Source of the DNA: a beta proteobacterium MWH-UniP1
GTDB lineage: Bacteria; Pseudomonadota; Gammaproteobacteria; Burkholderiales; Burkholderiaceae_A
Length of the DNA stretch: 64,000 nt
Reading direction: 5' to 3'
Assembly (NCBI GenBank): GCA_036362785.1
Contig: CP143625.1
Location: 1,179,401 to 1,243,400 of the forward strand
Positions 16,041 through 25,308 of the stretch are shown here, in pieces; within the stretch, counting starts at the first letter, position 1; each line of letters starts with the position of its first letter. The position numbers and the translations under genes were made by a program. The notes under the pieces were generated by a model. That model did no database searches. It had not been told where the DNA came from and saw only the letters and a program-made list of their open reading frames with translations.

Positions 16041-17039
16041 ATGAAACGTAGACCCCTTGTCAAAAGCTTAGTCGCCGCCCTTGGTCTTGGCGCCGCCGTC
16101 ATGGCCACTGGATTGCCAATCGCCCAGGCCCAAAGCTACCCCACCAAACCAGTCCGCCTGGTCGTCCCCTTCCCGCCCGGTGGCGCCACTGACGTCATCG
16201 GCCGAATCATGGCAGTTGAGCTCTCCACGGCACTTGGCCAGCAGGTGATCGTTGATAACCGTGCAGGTGCGAGCGGCAACATTGGTGCCGACCAGGTCGC
16301 CAAGGCGCCAAAGGACGGCTACACACTGCTGATGGGCGCACTGACGTCCCACTCAATCAACGCGACACTGGAAAAATCGAAGCTTCAGTACAACCTGGAA
16401 AAAGATTTGACGGCCGTATCGATCGTCGGCGTCGTGCCCCTGGTCTTCGTGGTGAACCCATCGGTTCCCGCAAAAAACCTGAAGGAATTTATTGCCTACG
16501 CGAAGGCGAACCCACAGAAACTAACCTATGCGTCCTCCGGTGCTGGCGCGCCGCAGCGCATGGCGATGGAAATGTTTAAACGTGCCAACGGCATTGAGGT
16601 CTTGCACGTTCCGTACAAAGGCAGCGGCCCCGCGATGACCGACCTGGTCGGTGGTCAGGTGCTGAGCATGGCCGAAACCGTGCCAGCCGCCCTGCCCTTT
16701 ATTCAGCAGGGCAAACTACGCCCGTTGGCCGTCAGCACAGCGAAGCGTGTTGAGCAACTCGGCGATATCCCCACAGTGATGGAAGTCACCGGCCTGAAAG
16801 ACTTTGATGTCGTGTCGATGTTTGGCATTGTGGCGCCCACGGGCACACCGAAACCTGTCATTGATCGTCTGAACGTTGAAATCGAAAAGATTCTGAAGCG
16901 TCAAGACGTGAAAGACAAAATGCTAGCCGCAGGCGTATATGTGAACTACCTGAATGCAGCCGATGCACAAAAGAAGATCAGCCGTGAAATTTCGATGTGG
17001 GCCAAGGTCATCACCGAAGGCAACATCAAGACGGACTAA
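16041..17039 (+). CDS. Tripartite tricarboxylate transporter (Bug/TctC) substrate-binding protein
   Basis: 332-residue periplasmic receptor with a signal peptide (cleavage after IAQA, near residue 30). Family signatures are YPTKPVRLVVPFPPGGATDVIGRIMA and VDNRAGASGNIGADQVAKAPKDGYTLL. The ATG at 16041 has GGAGAA nine bases upstream and starts the signal peptide; an upstream in-frame start at 15966 lacks these. No TctA/TctB membrane genes are nearby, which is common for the large Bug families of Burkholderiales. A 9-bp GC hairpin follows the gene, before the dehydratase. Confidence 0.93.
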   Translation: MKRRPLVKSLVAALGLGAAVMATGLPIAQAQSYPTKPVRLVVPFPPGGATDVIGRIMAVELSTALGQQVIVDNRAGASGNIGADQVAKAPKDGYTLLMGALTSHSINATLEKSKLQYNLEKDLTAVSIVGVVPLVFVVNPSVPAKNLKEFIAYAKANPQKLTYASSGAGAPQRMAMEMFKRANGIEVLHVPYKGSGPAMTDLVGGQVLSMAETVPAALPFIQQGKLRPLAVSTAKRVEQLGDIPTVMEVTGLKDFDVVSMFGIVAPTGTPKPVIDRLNVEIEKILKRQDVKDKMLAAGVYVNYLNAADAQKKISREISMWAKVITEGNIKTD

Positions 17040-17084
17040 TCCGGTTACGCAAGCATTTGTTTTAGCTTGATCAGAAGTGATTTA

Positions 17085-17104
17085 GCGCCCTCCTCGGAGG
17101 GCGC
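17085..17104 (+). terminator. Strong intercistronic hairpin after the receptor gene
   Basis: GCGCCCTCC TC GGAGGGCGC forms a nearly loop-free 9-bp stem. Only a weak ATTTAT tail follows, so it may protect the receptor message or terminate part of the transcripts before the dehydratase gene. Confidence 0.6.
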
Positions 17105-17128
17105 ATTTATGAGACGAAGACACAATTC

Positions 17129-18871
17129 ATGAGCAACTCAAACAACTCCGCAAAGCCAAAGGGCCTTCGCAAGGGCCTGGTCAACTACGGCGACACCGAT
17201 TTTTCGCTGTTTCTACGTAAGGCCTTTATCAAGGGCGCAGGCTTTACCGACGATGCACTTAATCGACCGATCATTGGTATTGCGAATACGGGCAGTGGGT
17301 TTAATCCATGCCATGGCAATGCCCCACAACTGATCGAGGCCGTACGTCGCGGAGTAATGCTTGCAGGTGGCCTGCCAGTGGAATTCCCCACGATCTCCAT
17401 TCACGAGAGTTTTGCGCACCCCACCAGCATGTTTCTACGCAACCTCATGTCGATGGAAACCGAAGAAATGATTCGGGCCCAGCCCATGGATGCGGTGGTA
17501 TTAATTGGCGGCTGTGACAAGACCGTTCCTGCGCAATTGATGGCGGCAGCATCGGCGGGTGTGCCAGCAATTCAGTTGATTACAGGCTCCATGCTGACAG
17601 GCTCTCACCAAGGGACCCGTGTGGGCGCCTGCACGGACTGCCGACGCTATTGGGGCCACTTCCGCGCTGAAGAAATCGACCAGCAAGAAATTGATCTGGT
17701 GAACAATCAGTTGGTTGCTAGCGTTGGCACCTGCTCAGTCATGGGTACCGCGAGCACCATGGCCTGCATCGCCGAGGCACTTGGCATGACGGTTTCTGGC
17801 GGCGCATCGCCACCGGCAGTCACCGCCGATCGTATGCGGGTTGCCGAGCTCACCGGCAAAACCGCCGTCACGATGATCGAAAAGGGACTCACGCCCGACA
17901 AGATACTGACGGCGAAAGCCTTTGAAAACGCCCTACGTGTCTTACTCGCGATTGGTGGCTCGACCAACGGTCTTGTCCATCTCACCGCCATGGCAGGCCG
18001 CATGGGCATCAAGATTGATCTCAAACAACTTGATCAATTCGCCAAAGAAACACCCGTGTTGGTGAACCTGAAACCATCGGGCCAGCACTACATGGAAGAC
18101 TTCCACGATGCAGGTGGCATGCACACCCTGCTGCGCGAACTTCGGCCCCTGCTGCACTTAGACACCATGACGGTATCTGGCCGCACCTTGGGTGAGCAGA
18201 TGGATGCCGCGCCCGCTGCGTTTAAACAGCAGGTCATTCGTGATCGCAGTAATCCGATCTACCCCGAAGGCGGCATCGCGGTCTTGTATGGCAACCTCGC
18301 CCCGCAGGGCGCGATCATCAAACAATCGGCAGCCCATCCTGAGCTCATGGAGCACGAGGGCCGGGCCGTCGTATTTGAGAACCTGGAAGACATGGCAAAT
18401 CGTATTGACCGTGATGATTTAGATGTCAACGCCAACGACGTGATTGTGCTCAAAAACATCGGCCCCAAGGGTGCACCTGGCATGCCGGAAGCTGGCTATA
18501 TCCCAATCCCTAAAAAACTCGCACGCCAAGGGGTCAAGGACATTGTCCGAATCTCGGATGGCCGCATGAGCGGCACGGCAGCTGGCACAATCGTCTTACA
18601 CGTCACACCAGAGTCAGCGATCGGCGGTCCGCTAGGCCTTGTCCAAAGTGGTGATCGAATTCGCCTAAGCACCAAAGCCCGCAGCATTGAATTGCTGGTC
18701 AGCGATGCTGAACTGGCCAAACGCCGCGAGCACATGTCCGAAACAACTCCAACGGCAACCCGCGGCTATCGCAAACTCTTTTTAGAATCCGTGCTTCAAG
18801 CCGATCAAGGCGTAGACTTCAGCTTTTTACAAGCCGAAGAGGTTCGCGACACAATTCCGAAAAAACGCTAG
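17129..18871 (+). CDS. IlvD/Edd family dehydratase, probable sugar-acid (aldonate) dehydratase
   Basis: 580-residue dehydratase converting a 2,3-dihydroxy acid to a 2-keto-3-deoxy acid. Three cluster-ligand cysteines fit the [2Fe-2S] pentonate-dehydratase subgroup: FNPCHG (C61), GGCDKT (C129) and GTCSVM (C202); K131 of CDKT is the position carbamylated to hold Mg2+. C-terminal motifs GPKGAPGMPE and ISDGRMSGTAAGTIVLHVTPE are typical of the family. Context (sugar-acid receptor, DHDPS-family lyase) argues for a catabolic aldonate dehydratase such as L-arabonate dehydratase rather than the biosynthetic IlvD. The exact substrate is unresolved. Confidence 0.88.
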   Translation: MSNSNNSAKPKGLRKGLVNYGDTDFSLFLRKAFIKGAGFTDDALNRPIIGIANTGSGFNPCHGNAPQLIEAVRRGVMLAGGLPVEFPTISIHESFAHPTSMFLRNLMSMETEEMIRAQPMDAVVLIGGCDKTVPAQLMAAASAGVPAIQLITGSMLTGSHQGTRVGACTDCRRYWGHFRAEEIDQQEIDLVNNQLVASVGTCSVMGTASTMACIAEALGMTVSGGASPPAVTADRMRVAELTGKTAVTMIEKGLTPDKILTAKAFENALRVLLAIGGSTNGLVHLTAMAGRMGIKIDLKQLDQFAKETPVLVNLKPSGQHYMEDFHDAGGMHTLLRELRPLLHLDTMTVSGRTLGEQMDAAPAAFKQQVIRDRSNPIYPEGGIAVLYGNLAPQGAIIKQSAAHPELMEHEGRAVVFENLEDMANRIDRDDLDVNANDVIVLKNIGPKGAPGMPEAGYIPIPKKLARQGVKDIVRISDGRMSGTAAGTIVLHVTPESAIGGPLGLVQSGDRIRLSTKARSIELLVSDAELAKRREHMSETTPTATRGYRKLFLESVLQADQGVDFSFLQAEEVRDTIPKKR

Positions 18872-18912
18872 ACCACAGACTCAATCACCTTAACCAACAA
18901 AGACAAAACACG

Positions 18913-19833
18913 ATGGCACTTCACCCTTCATCACTTCCCATGGTGCTCTCCCCCGTGGTGACACCCTTTGATCGCAACGGCAACCCCGATGCCGCCAAGC
19001 TGGCCAAGCAATGCCAGTGGCTTGGTAAAAACGGGGTTGGCATGGCGCTCTTTGGCACCAACTCAGAAGCCAATTCCATGTCGGTGTCTGAACGCATCAA
19101 TGCCTTGGAATACGTGGTGAAAGCTGGTCTGCCCGCTGGCCACATGATGCCGGGTGCGGGCGCTTGCGCCGTGCCCGATGCAGTAGCGCTCTCGAAAGCT
19201 GCCGTGGATCTGGGCTGCGCTGGCACACTCACCCTGCCCCCGTTTTATTACAAAGACGTGCCCGATGACGGCCTGTTTGCCTACTTTGCCCAGATCATTG
19301 AAAAAGTGGGCGACGCACGGTTACAGGTTTATCTGTACAACATCCCGCCGGTCTCGAAAGTGGGTTTCTCATTGCCGCTGATTGAGCGGCTGATCAAGGC
19401 CTATCCCAAGACCGTGGTTGGCATGAAAGACAGCTCGGGCGACTGGGGCTACACCGAGTCGGTGATCCAGGCCTTTGCATCGACTGGTTTTCGCATGTAT
19501 GCAGGCAGTGAATCGTTCTTACTGCGCACACTGCGCGCAGGCGGTGCGGGCTGTATTTCGGCCACCACCAATGTCAACCCTGGCCCGATCGCAACGCTTG
19601 CTGCCAATTGGCAGGCCGCTGATGCCGATGCAAAGCAAGCGGCCCTGGATGTGGTTCGTGGCATTTTCCAAAGCCGGCCCATGATTCCCGCCATGAAAGC
19701 CGCCATTGCGCATTTCTCGGGCGATGCCCAATGGGCCGAAGTTCGCCCACCCTTGGTCAAGCTTGATGCAGCCAAGACTGCTGATCTCATTTCGGCAATG
19801 AAGGCGGCGAACTTTGAGATTACAGGTCTCTAA
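18913..19833 (+). CDS. DHDPS/N-acetylneuraminate lyase family aldolase or dehydratase
   Basis: 306-residue (beta/alpha)8 class-I enzyme. The Schiff-base lysine is K172 in VVGMKDSSGDW, and the partner tyrosine is Y142 in YLYNIPP. The substrate-binding GTTGE motif of dihydrodipicolinate synthase is replaced by GTNSE, pointing to a catabolic 2-keto-3-deoxy acid lyase or dehydratase. With the preceding IlvD/Edd dehydratase it could make an L-2-keto-3-deoxypentonate dehydratase step, or cleave a 2-keto-3-deoxy acid to pyruvate and an aldehyde. It ends 10 bp from the convergent dehydrogenase gene. Confidence 0.85.
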   Translation: MALHPSSLPMVLSPVVTPFDRNGNPDAAKLAKQCQWLGKNGVGMALFGTNSEANSMSVSERINALEYVVKAGLPAGHMMPGAGACAVPDAVALSKAAVDLGCAGTLTLPPFYYKDVPDDGLFAYFAQIIEKVGDARLQVYLYNIPPVSKVGFSLPLIERLIKAYPKTVVGMKDSSGDWGYTESVIQAFASTGFRMYAGSESFLLRTLRAGGAGCISATTNVNPGPIATLAANWQAADADAKQAALDVVRGIFQSRPMIPAMKAAIAHFSGDAQWAEVRPPLVKLDAAKTADLISAMKAANFEITGL

Positions 19834-19843
19834 GAGCGCAGCC

Positions 19844-20770
19844 TTACTTCTTCGCAGCGATCTCCGAGGCCAACAATTCGCTTGCTGCCGTTAGCAGATC
19901 TTCATAACGCTTGCGCTCGGCGGCCATGGTCTCAGGGGTCCACTCATAAAAACCGCGGCCTGCCTTCATGCCCACCGCGCCCTGGGCCACAAGATTGGTC
20001 AGAATCTCGCTTGGCACAGCGTCGTTGCACAGATCTGGATAGATCGATACGCCCGCGGCCAAGTGAATGTCCAAACCGGCGTGGTCCCGTTGCATACAGG
20101 GGCCAGCAGCAAGATAGCGAAAACCAAAGCCAAACCGCACTGCCGCATCAATGTCTTCTGCAGTGGCGATGCCGCGGTCAATCAGCTTCATGGCCTCGCG
20201 CGACACAGCATGCTGCAATCGATTCACCAAAAACCCCGGCAAATCTTTTTTCACCCGAATGGGCACCTTGCCCACCGAACGCATATAAGCGGCCACTTGA
20301 TCGGCAACGGCCACATCGGTCTTTTCCGAACAGACCACTTCCACCCCCGGCACCAGATGGGCCGGCATGAAGTAATGGGTGCCCACCATACGGGGCTCGG
20401 TTTTTAAGCCCTGTGCAATCGCGCTGATGGGCAGCGCCGAAGAATTGCTGCAAAGCGGAATATTTGCCGGGGCCAGCCGATCCAACTCAGCAAAAATTTG
20501 GCGTTTCAGGTCGAGCTTTTCAGGCACCGCCTCGATCACCAGATCCACGCTTGACCAAGGCACATCGGCCATACTTTGCACTACAGAAAGTGGCACATCG
20601 GCGGTCTTCTTTAGCCTTGTGAGTGCTGCATTAAATCGCTCGGAAATCGTCTTGCCACGCTCGTCTGGCGGATTCACCACAATCGTTTTCCAGCCATACA
20701 CCGCAAACGATGCCGCAATATCCACGCCCATCGTCCCACCGCCAAGCACCACCAACACCTTGTGCGACAT
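19844..20770 (-). CDS. 3-hydroxyacyl-CoA dehydrogenase family NAD-dependent dehydrogenase
   Basis: 308 residues with an N-terminal Rossmann domain (VLGGGTMGVDIAASFAVYG) and the 3-hydroxyacyl-CoA dehydrogenase C-domain. The catalytic SNSSALPIS and GTHYFMPAHLVPGVEVV segments are present, as is FLVNRLQHAVSREAMKLID. It is shorter than fatty-acid enzymes fused to hydratases and resembles the lambda-crystallin/L-gulonate 3-dehydrogenase/carnitine dehydrogenase branch. Convergent with the sugar-acid genes, so joint function is possible but not shown by operon structure. Confidence 0.85.
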   Translation of the reverse strand: MSHKVLVVLGGGTMGVDIAASFAVYGWKTIVVNPPDERGKTISERFNAALTRLKKTADVPLSVVQSMADVPWSSVDLVIEAVPEKLDLKRQIFAELDRLAPANIPLCSNSSALPISAIAQGLKTEPRMVGTHYFMPAHLVPGVEVVCSEKTDVAVADQVAAYMRSVGKVPIRVKKDLPGFLVNRLQHAVSREAMKLIDRGIATAEDIDAAVRFGFGFRYLAAGPCMQRDHAGLDIHLAAGVSIYPDLCNDAVPSEILTNLVAQGAVGMKAGRGFYEWTPETMAAERKRYEDLLTAASELLASEIAAKK

Positions 20771-21010
20771 ACACAGATTCCTTAACTAAAAAGAGAAAGG
20801 TGTAATGGTACCGAGATGGCCATAACCCGACCGCCAACCAAGCTGGGACAAGCACTTTTAAAGCGCCAAATCTGCGCAAATTCCAAATGAATGGGTTGCA
20901 CCTTACTAGTACTTTTCCTAGGTCGAAAGCGCGCTTTTTATCTTGAAAAAAACGCCTTGTCCTGACACCCTTATGGACTTACATCTATTCAAAATCAAGG
21001 AGACCTTCTC

Positions 21011-21961
21011 ATGCGCTTTCCCAAGTTTCTCGCGGCAGTCGCGCTGGCGGCAACCAGCACCGCGTTTGCCCAAAATATCTCTGTCGCCACCGGTGGCACT
21101 GGCGGTGTGTATTACCCCATGGGCGGCGGCTTGGCGGCAGTGCTCTCGAAACACGTGCCCGGCATGCAGGCCACCGCAGAAGTCACCGGCGGCTCGGTTG
21201 ATAACCTGAACCTGATCGCCAGCGGCAAGCCCTATGTTGGTTTTTCCATGGTGGACGCTGCCCTGGATGCGCAAAACGGTGCTGGCAAGTTCAGCGGCCG
21301 CAAAGTGCCCATGAAAACCCTGCTAGTGCTCTACCCCAACCGTATGCATGTGGTCTCCACCGCCTCCACGGGTGTGAAGTCCATCAAAGACCTGAAAGGC
21401 AAGCGTGTTGCCACAGGCAGCCCCGGTAGCGCCACCGAAGTGATGGCCCTGCGCCTGATCGAAGCCGCTGGCCTGGACCCCAACAAAGACATGACCCGTG
21501 AGCGCCTAAGTGTTGCCGAATCGGTCAACGCATTAAAAGACAAAAAGATCGAAGCCTTTTTCTGGGTGGGCGGCCTCCCCACTGCTGGTGTGACCGACCT
21601 GGCCAGCACACCTGGTGTCAAGATTCAAATGATTGATCACGCAGACGCCGTCACCGCCATGAACAAAAAGCATGGCAACCTGTATTACGCCGACGTGATC
21701 CCCAAGTCGACCTATGCCGGCATGACTGCTGACAACAAAATCGCTTCTGTTGCCAACGTGCTGTTGGTCAATGCCAACATGCCCGATGACCAGGCCTACA
21801 AAATTGTGAAGGCTGTCTTCGATCACCAGAAGGAGCTGATCGCTGTTCACAAAGAATACGCCAGCGTCACCATCGCAGCACAGAAACAAGCATCCACACC
21901 CATTGCCTTCCACCCGGGTGCCGTGAAGTACATCCGTGAAAAAGGCGGAAAGATCGAGTAA
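21011..21961 (+). CDS. TRAP transporter TAXI-type solute receptor
   Basis: 316-residue periplasmic receptor with signal peptide (STAFA, residue 20) and the TAXI signature SVATGGTGGVYYPMGGGLAAVLSKHVPGMQATAEVTGGSVDNLNLI. A strong Shine-Dalgarno (AAGGAG) precedes the ATG. It feeds the fused permease at 22067; a terminator lies between the two, which would favour excess receptor. The substrate is not predictable from sequence; dicarboxylates are common for the family. The 240 bp upstream (20771-21010) show only a plausible divergent promoter region. Confidence 0.93.
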   Translation: MRFPKFLAAVALAATSTAFAQNISVATGGTGGVYYPMGGGLAAVLSKHVPGMQATAEVTGGSVDNLNLIASGKPYVGFSMVDAALDAQNGAGKFSGRKVPMKTLLVLYPNRMHVVSTASTGVKSIKDLKGKRVATGSPGSATEVMALRLIEAAGLDPNKDMTRERLSVAESVNALKDKKIEAFFWVGGLPTAGVTDLASTPGVKIQMIDHADAVTAMNKKHGNLYYADVIPKSTYAGMTADNKIASVANVLLVNANMPDDQAYKIVKAVFDHQKELIAVHKEYASVTIAAQKQASTPIAFHPGAVKYIREKGGKIE

Positions 21962-21992
21962 TCGGCAGTTGCCGGATGACTCCGAGAAGCAA

Positions 21993-22020
21993 GAAAGCCC
22001 GCCAAACGCGGGCTTTCGCT
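21993..22020 (+). terminator. Intra-operon terminator between TAXI receptor and permease
   Basis: A perfect 10-bp stem GAAAGCCCGC / GCGGGCTTTC with a CAAAC loop, followed by GCTTTTC. It lies 46 bp before the permease start. Confidence 0.75.
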
Positions 22021-22066
22021 TTTCATACCGTAGTGCCTATACGTTTTAATGATTTAAGGAATAAGC

Positions 22067-24109
22067 ATGAGTGATACCCTGCAGAAAATGGGCCTTCCAG
22101 AAGAAGACCTTGATGAAGAGACCCGGCAACGGATTGAAAATCTCATCAAGGAAGAAGAAGGCGATGCCAATAGCTATCGGGGGTTTCTCGGCGTCTTTCT
22201 CACGCTGACGGCCGTGGGCATGTCACTGTTCCACCTGTACGCCGCGTATTCCATTGTGCCTACCCAGGTCCTGCGCATGACGCACGTGGCCCTGGTGCTG
22301 GCCTTTATCTTCATCACCTTTCCCATCGCCGCACGCTATAAAAACCGCCTGATGTGGTGGGATGTTCTGTTTGCGGGCGTTGCTGTTGCCGCACTGGGTT
22401 ACGCCCTGATCGGTGGCGACGATTTCATGGACCGCAACACCTTCCCCCTGACCATGGATGTGGTGATGGGTACCGGGCTGGTGCTGCTCATTCTTGAAGC
22501 GGTTCGCCGTACCAACGGCCTGGTGCTATTAAGCGTAACGCTGGCGTTTTTGGCCTACGCGCTTTTTGGTAACTACCTGCCCGAACCCTGGACCCACAAG
22601 GGCTACGACCTGCCCCGCCTGATTGGCTTTATGTACATGACCCTGGAAGGCGTCTTCGGTACTGCGGTGGATGTGTCCTCGACCCTGATCATTTTGTTCA
22701 CCATTTTCGGCGCCTTCTTACAGTTCAGTGGCGCGGGAAAATTCTTCATCGATTTCTCGTTTTCTGCCATGGGCGGAAAAACATCGAGCGTTGGCCGCAC
22801 CGTGGTGCTGTCTTCCTTTTTGCTCGGTGGCCCTTCGGGCTCGGGCGTGGCCACTACCGTCACCGTGGGTTCGGTGGCCCACCGCATGCTGACCTCGGCA
22901 GGCTACGATAAAAATGCGGCCGGTGGTCTGCTGGCCGCAGGCGGTCTTGGCGCCATCATCTCGCCGCCGGTGCTGGGCGCAGCCGCATTCTTGATTGCTG
23001 AGTTTCTGAAAATTTCTTATCTGGATGTGTTGCTGATGGCAACCATTCCAACCTTCCTGTTTTATCTGGGGCTATTTGTGATGGTCGAAATCGACTCGCG
23101 CAAATACGGCATGAGCGGCACCCGGATGACCGGCCTTGAGGGCGTATGGTCGCTCACGAAAAAGTATTGGTTCCACTTTTTCTCGCTCGTTTCGATCGTG
23201 ATCTTCATGATGCTGGGTTTTTCACCCATCATGTCGGTGTTCTGGGCAACGGTGCTTTCATTTATCACCAGCCTGTTGCGTAGCGACTCTGCCATGCTGC
23301 CCTATGAGATGTTCACCAGAAAGGCACCGTTTTGGAAAAGCCTCTACAACTCGAAACTGGTAGAGGCTCTTGCCGACGGCTTTACCCAAGTACTCAGCAT
23401 TGCGGCCACTTGCGCGGGCGCTGGCCTGATTGTGGGTGTGGTGGTGCTTACGGGCCTGGGCTTGAAATTTAGCTCGATCGTGATTGACCTTGCGGGCGGC
23501 TCACTCTTTCTAACGGCGGTCTACACCGGCTTAGTCGTCTGGATCGTGGGCCTTGCAGTTCCGGTAACGGCGTCTTACATCATCTGCGCGGTGATCGCAG
23601 CGCCAGCCTTGATCAAGCTTGGTGTGCCGGATTTCGCAGCCCACATGTTTATCTTTTATTACGCGGTGCTATCTGAAGTGTCTCCCCCAACGGCCTTGTC
23701 GCCCTTTGCAGCGGCAGCCATCTGTAAGGGCGACCCATACAAAACCACCTTCCAGAGCTGGAAGTATGTGGCGCCAGCCATCTTGGTGCCGTTTATCTTT
23801 GTTCTGGATCCCGCAGGCGCTGCGTTACTCTTGATGGGTAGCACAAAGGCCCTGGCTACCGCCAACTGGGTCGATATTGGATGGATCACCTTTACGGCAA
23901 CCGTTGGCATTATTTCTCTGGCCGGTGGCCTTCAGAAATGGTTTGTGGTGAAAACCAATTTTGTCGAGCGCTGGGTATTAATTGCGTCAGGCCTTGCCCT
24001 GACCTACCCGTCAAACCTTGGCGATATCGGAGGGTTTATCGGCTTTGGATTGGTGATTGCAAGCCAGCTGATTCGATCTAAACGAGACCGCGCACAGCCT
24101 GCGCAATAG
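22067..24109 (+). CDS. TRAP transporter permease, DctM/DctQ fusion (TAXI type)
   Basis: 680-residue polytopic inner-membrane protein. An N-terminal cytoplasmic stretch of about 45 residues precedes a four-helix DctQ-like part and a large DctM-like part with motifs GGKTSSVGRTVVLSSFLLGGPSGSGVATTVTVGS and AAGGLGAIISPPVLGAAAFLIAEF, and later SEVSPPTALSPFAAAAI. This fused layout is usual for TAXI systems, which use a sodium or proton gradient. The 3' end overlaps the convergent FAD oxidoreductase gene by 32 bp. Confidence 0.93.
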   Translation: MSDTLQKMGLPEEDLDEETRQRIENLIKEEEGDANSYRGFLGVFLTLTAVGMSLFHLYAAYSIVPTQVLRMTHVALVLAFIFITFPIAARYKNRLMWWDVLFAGVAVAALGYALIGGDDFMDRNTFPLTMDVVMGTGLVLLILEAVRRTNGLVLLSVTLAFLAYALFGNYLPEPWTHKGYDLPRLIGFMYMTLEGVFGTAVDVSSTLIILFTIFGAFLQFSGAGKFFIDFSFSAMGGKTSSVGRTVVLSSFLLGGPSGSGVATTVTVGSVAHRMLTSAGYDKNAAGGLLAAGGLGAIISPPVLGAAAFLIAEFLKISYLDVLLMATIPTFLFYLGLFVMVEIDSRKYGMSGTRMTGLEGVWSLTKKYWFHFFSLVSIVIFMMLGFSPIMSVFWATVLSFITSLLRSDSAMLPYEMFTRKAPFWKSLYNSKLVEALADGFTQVLSIAATCAGAGLIVGVVVLTGLGLKFSSIVIDLAGGSLFLTAVYTGLVVWIVGLAVPVTASYIICAVIAAPALIKLGVPDFAAHMFIFYYAVLSEVSPPTALSPFAAAAICKGDPYKTTFQSWKYVAPAILVPFIFVLDPAGAALLLMGSTKALATANWVDIGWITFTATVGIISLAGGLQKWFVVKTNFVERWVLIASGLALTYPSNLGDIGGFIGFGLVIASQLIRSKRDRAQPAQ

Positions 24110-25202
24110 CCAGGCAGCTCGTTAACGCTGGGGATTCCATTCCCATCAAATTCACAAAGCCCGAAAGACCGTGGTCTTTCGGGCCGTGAACGATGTAATC
24201 GGCAGCGGGCTCACCCGGGCCCACCACCTTGGGCCGAATGCCGGCATAGCCGACCGTGACCGAATTCGTGGGCATGCTTGGCCACCAGGTTCGCACGTCT
24301 TCTTCAAAGCGCGTTAACCGCGCTGCATCCACCTGATACGAAAAACTTTGAATCAAGCCCGCCTGGATCTGCTCATGCGTTGGCTGCGGCAGCCATTCCA
24401 CATCGGGACCAAACTGGGCCTGACCACCCAAGTCCAACGTTAAGTGCGTGCCAAGCCCACCAGGAAAAGGAATGGGATAAATCAGGCGCGCAAAGGGACA
24501 ACGGCCATTTAAGCGTGCATAGTTGCCCTTAGCGAAATACATGGGGGGAATATGGGTTTCAGGAATTCCCTTGATCTTTCTGGCCACGGGGATCGCATCC
24601 AGCCCAGCCGCGTTGATCAAAATATCCGACACAATGGTTTCGCCCAGAATCTGCGAATGCCACTGACCATTGATCTGCTCTGCCCCATCAAATCGGCTTT
24701 CCACCGCGAGCATGGCCCCATGGGTTTCGGCATCCCCCAAAAGCGCATGCATTAAGTCGTGGGCATCAATAATGCCGGTGGATGGCGAATGAATTGCCAA
24801 ATCACAGCCAATCGCAGGCTCCAGTTCTTTTGCTTGTGCGCCAGTGATCAGCTCTAAATCGTCAACACCGTTAGCCCGGCCCGTAGCAAAGAGCTGCTCA
24901 AGCCGGCCCGCCTCGTTTTTTCCAGCCACAATTAATTTGCCCAACTGCTTATGGCCGACATGGTGGGACTGCACGTATTCATACAGCAGTGCCTTGCCAC
25001 GAACACACCACTCTGCTTTTTTGGTGCCGGTGGGGTAGTAGATGCCGGCATGAATCACCCCAGAATTTCGGGCGCTGGTGCCGGTGCCGTAGTTGGACTG
25101 GCTCTCGGCAATCACCACCTCTTTCCCCGCCATCGCAAACTCGCGGGCGATTGCCAGACCCACCACGCCCGCCCCCACCACTAGCACGTCAACTTTATTC
25201 AT
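24078..25202 (-). CDS. lhgO: FAD-dependent oxidoreductase, L-2-hydroxyglutarate oxidase-like
   Basis: 374-residue DAO-family flavoenzyme with an N-terminal FAD-binding motif VLVVGAGVVGLAIAREFAMAGKEVVIAE (residues 4-32), then GTGTSARNSGVIHAGIYYPTGTKKAEWCVRGKALLYEY, which is characteristic of L-2-hydroxyglutarate oxidases, and a C-terminal GYAGIRPKVVGPGEPAADYIVHGPKDHGLSGFVNLMGMESPALT segment. LhgO oxidises L-2-hydroxyglutarate to 2-oxoglutarate. The next gene downstream of its promoter side, gcdH, also belongs to glutarate/lysine breakdown in other bacteria. ATG 25202 is preferred to GTG 25205. Specificity for 2-hydroxyglutarate is probable, not proven. Confidence 0.78.
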   Translation of the reverse strand: MNKVDVLVVGAGVVGLAIAREFAMAGKEVVIAESQSNYGTGTSARNSGVIHAGIYYPTGTKKAEWCVRGKALLYEYVQSHHVGHKQLGKLIVAGKNEAGRLEQLFATGRANGVDDLELITGAQAKELEPAIGCDLAIHSPSTGIIDAHDLMHALLGDAETHGAMLAVESRFDGAEQINGQWHSQILGETIVSDILINAAGLDAIPVARKIKGIPETHIPPMYFAKGNYARLNGRCPFARLIYPIPFPGGLGTHLTLDLGGQAQFGPDVEWLPQPTHEQIQAGLIQSFSYQVDAARLTRFEEDVRTWWPSMPTNSVTVGYAGIRPKVVGPGEPAADYIVHGPKDHGLSGFVNLMGMESPALTSCLAIAQAVRGLV

Positions 25203-25308
25203 CACTTAGCAATCAAAAATTTTTGCCATAAAAAATGCCCGGCGCTTGGCCAAGACCTGTTGAATTAACAGCCCCGGCCCAATGTCGGGCACGATTGAAA
25301 CGCCTTAA

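Noticed and set aside
25257-25271. CTGT...ACAG element downstream of lhgO/gcdH region, considered as a second LexA box
   Set aside because: The spacer is seven bases, not eight, so it does not fit the LexA operator.
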